DNA from: Mimachlamys varia
Lineage: Eukaryota; Mollusca; Bivalvia; Pectinida; Pectinidae
NCBI GenBank assembly: GCA_947623455.1
Contig: OX392529.1
Location: 56,439,186 to 56,503,185 of the forward strand
DNA length: 64,000 nucleotides
Direction: 5' to 3'
Position 1 is the stretch's first letter. Each line of letters begins with the position of its first letter. Both the position numbers and the translations under genes were made by a program. The notes under the pieces are model-generated. The model did no database searches and had not been told where the DNA came from. It saw nothing but the letters and a program-made list of their open reading frames with translations. Shown piece after piece: positions 62,326-64,000 of the stretch.

Positions 62326-64000
62326 CAACGTTACTTTTCTGAGTGATTTTTTGGTTTTTAAGGATCATTTTCATGTATCATTTGCACGAGGTTCACTTGA
62401 CTTCGTCAGGCAATGCAAACAACAACAAAAAACATTGAATTCTTATATTTACATTTTCTATTTTAAATTCCCCGCCATTCGCATGCACTTTAAGCTGATG
62501 TGTCACACGGTGCTTCACTTTTGTTACATTGTTGCACACTTATCTTAATGTATGTACATACGCGGAACAGCCGTTAGCTACATTTTGTACTTTCATTCAT
62601 CACTAGGCTACAGAAAAAATGTCGTCCTGAGATAAGTTTTTAATTTTTATGATACACATGTCCTATAGTCCTATAAATCTTGAACTTTGTTTTTTTACAT
62701 TACGAATGGATTGGAATACCTTTCTAGTATAAAATGAATTACGGGGGTGTTTTTGAGCGGTTTGCATCGCGCAGCAGTAAAACATACCCACTTCCTGATT
62801 TGGTCTTAGTTGAAGCGAGTCAAATGAAGTGGTCGGAAGTCTTATTTTGGATTTTAATAATGTCTTCAATGGAATTAAGCGTAGCTTATTGACGAAAGTA
62901 GGATGGTGAGATTGGTGCGTTTAATAAAATGTAAGAGTGTTTTGGCAAGTTTTAGATTAGAACATAAGGGACCGACCCGACTGAAAACTGCAAGCATTTA
63001 AGGTAGACACACGGTACGGTTATATAGAGAATTTGTTGAACTAAGTTTAAATATAAACTGGTGTTTTTATAGTATTTTTTACACTTTTGGAAATTAAGAT
63101 CAACTTTCGATAAAAATGCCACCCTAATCTAAACTTCCCAAAAGTATAACATTACTCTTAGACTGGAAACCGTAGTATAGGTTAAAAAAAACTACACTGC
63201 GAGTGTAACAAATTATCGGGCTCCTGTGAACAAGCTGGACTACAGTAGCCTAGTCTTATAGGTTTCGTGAACACATTACAAATTCCAATTGACGGCTGTT
63301 GTATGTACTCTCGAATGATAACGTACGTTACTTTTTAAAAGATAACGAACTTATGTGACCAATTTCAAATTTAAACATCTGACATGAAATGAAATCACGA
63401 AATCCGAGTGACGGATAGATGATCTCATTTCCCACGACCTACGATGGACCTACGAAAAATTTAGGACCAATATATTCTAAATCTTCAATTAATACTTTCG
63501 GAAATATCAGTATCTTGTCAGATCAAGTTGTATTTAAGCTGACTATCACATGATACTGTCATAACTAATTGGCATGTAAAACAGTTATTTTACGTATGTA
63601 GGCACCCGTACAATATTGATCTATATTTACACAGGGTTAACGATATATTGTTGTAAACAAATGCATGACTTCGCCAGGAACGAACAAGTGCGTGCCCAGC
63701 TTACTTCATTGGGAAATGAAGCAAACAGATATTACTAATTGCAATGAGGCGGAGTGAAGTGAAAATGTAATTATATATATAGATTTTTATTAATTTTTAG
63801 ATAAATTATTAATTTTAAGATGAATTATGTCAGAAACTCAAAGTATTCTTTTAGGTTATGACGTATTTTGTTGATCTGGTTTTTTTTGTTTGTTTGACAA
63901 TTTTGTGATTTTTAGAAAAAATCCAAGAAAAAAAACCTATTTCCTATGTCCTTTGTAATCGTCAACAATTTATCAACCTTACTTTAACCAAAAATTCAGC
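62326..64000 (-). other. 5'-ward intron or flank of the SRCR gene
   Basis: AT-rich. No CRQLG-type exon, repeat array or recognisable element was seen on either strand. Confidence 0.5.

Overview
This is eukaryotic, AT-rich, repeat-dense animal DNA. Genes are split by long introns with GT-AG boundaries, and the dispersed repeats (tRNA-derived SINEs, Penelope-like and LINE fragments, foldback elements, GGACGGAC-type repeats) look like those of marine molluscs, most likely a bivalve. That assignment is inference from repeat style and gene content, not from a marker gene.

Two host genes can be built exon by exon. (1) A chymotrypsin-fold (S1) serine protease on the + strand, 8036-24701, six exons, 263 residues, with a signal peptide and a His/Asp/Ser triad. 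Its introns hold three large minisatellites, one of about 4.7 kb, plus several miniature transposons. (2) The 3' part of a secreted-type multi-SRCR (scavenger receptor cysteine-rich) gene on the - strand, from beyond the right edge down to a stop codon at 33184. Eleven exons encode five complete SRCR domains and the second half of a sixth. Each domain is made of two exons (about 145 bp then about 170-200 bp), and all splice phases alternate 2/1 without exception. The two genes converge (tail to tail) across about 8.5 kb of intergenic repeats.

A full-length Ty3/Gypsy-type LTR retrotransposon (38293-46837) sits in an intron of the SRCR gene, opposite in orientation to it. Its 512-bp LTRs look identical and are flanked by a TAGG target duplication, so the insertion is recent. 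It has a Lys-tRNA-type primer site, gag, a -1 frameshift signal, pol (protease, RT, RNase H, integrase) and a polypurine tract. Ahead of gag it carries an extra ORF with the blocks of an SGNH/GDSL esterase. An in-frame TAG separates the Ser/Gly/Gly-Thr blocks from the Asp-x-x-His block. This extra ORF is the most unusual thing in the window.

Layout: 1-8035 intergenic repeats and Penelope/LINE remnants; 8036-24701 protease gene; 24702-33183 intergenic (foldback element, LINE RT relic, TIR element, SINE); 33184-62124 SRCR gene with the Gypsy element, two related minisatellites that copy an SRCR 5' splice junction, and Penelope-like, TIR and LINE-ORF1 fragments; 62125-64000 further intron of the SRCR gene, beginning with a 132-bp tandem duplication of an exon boundary.
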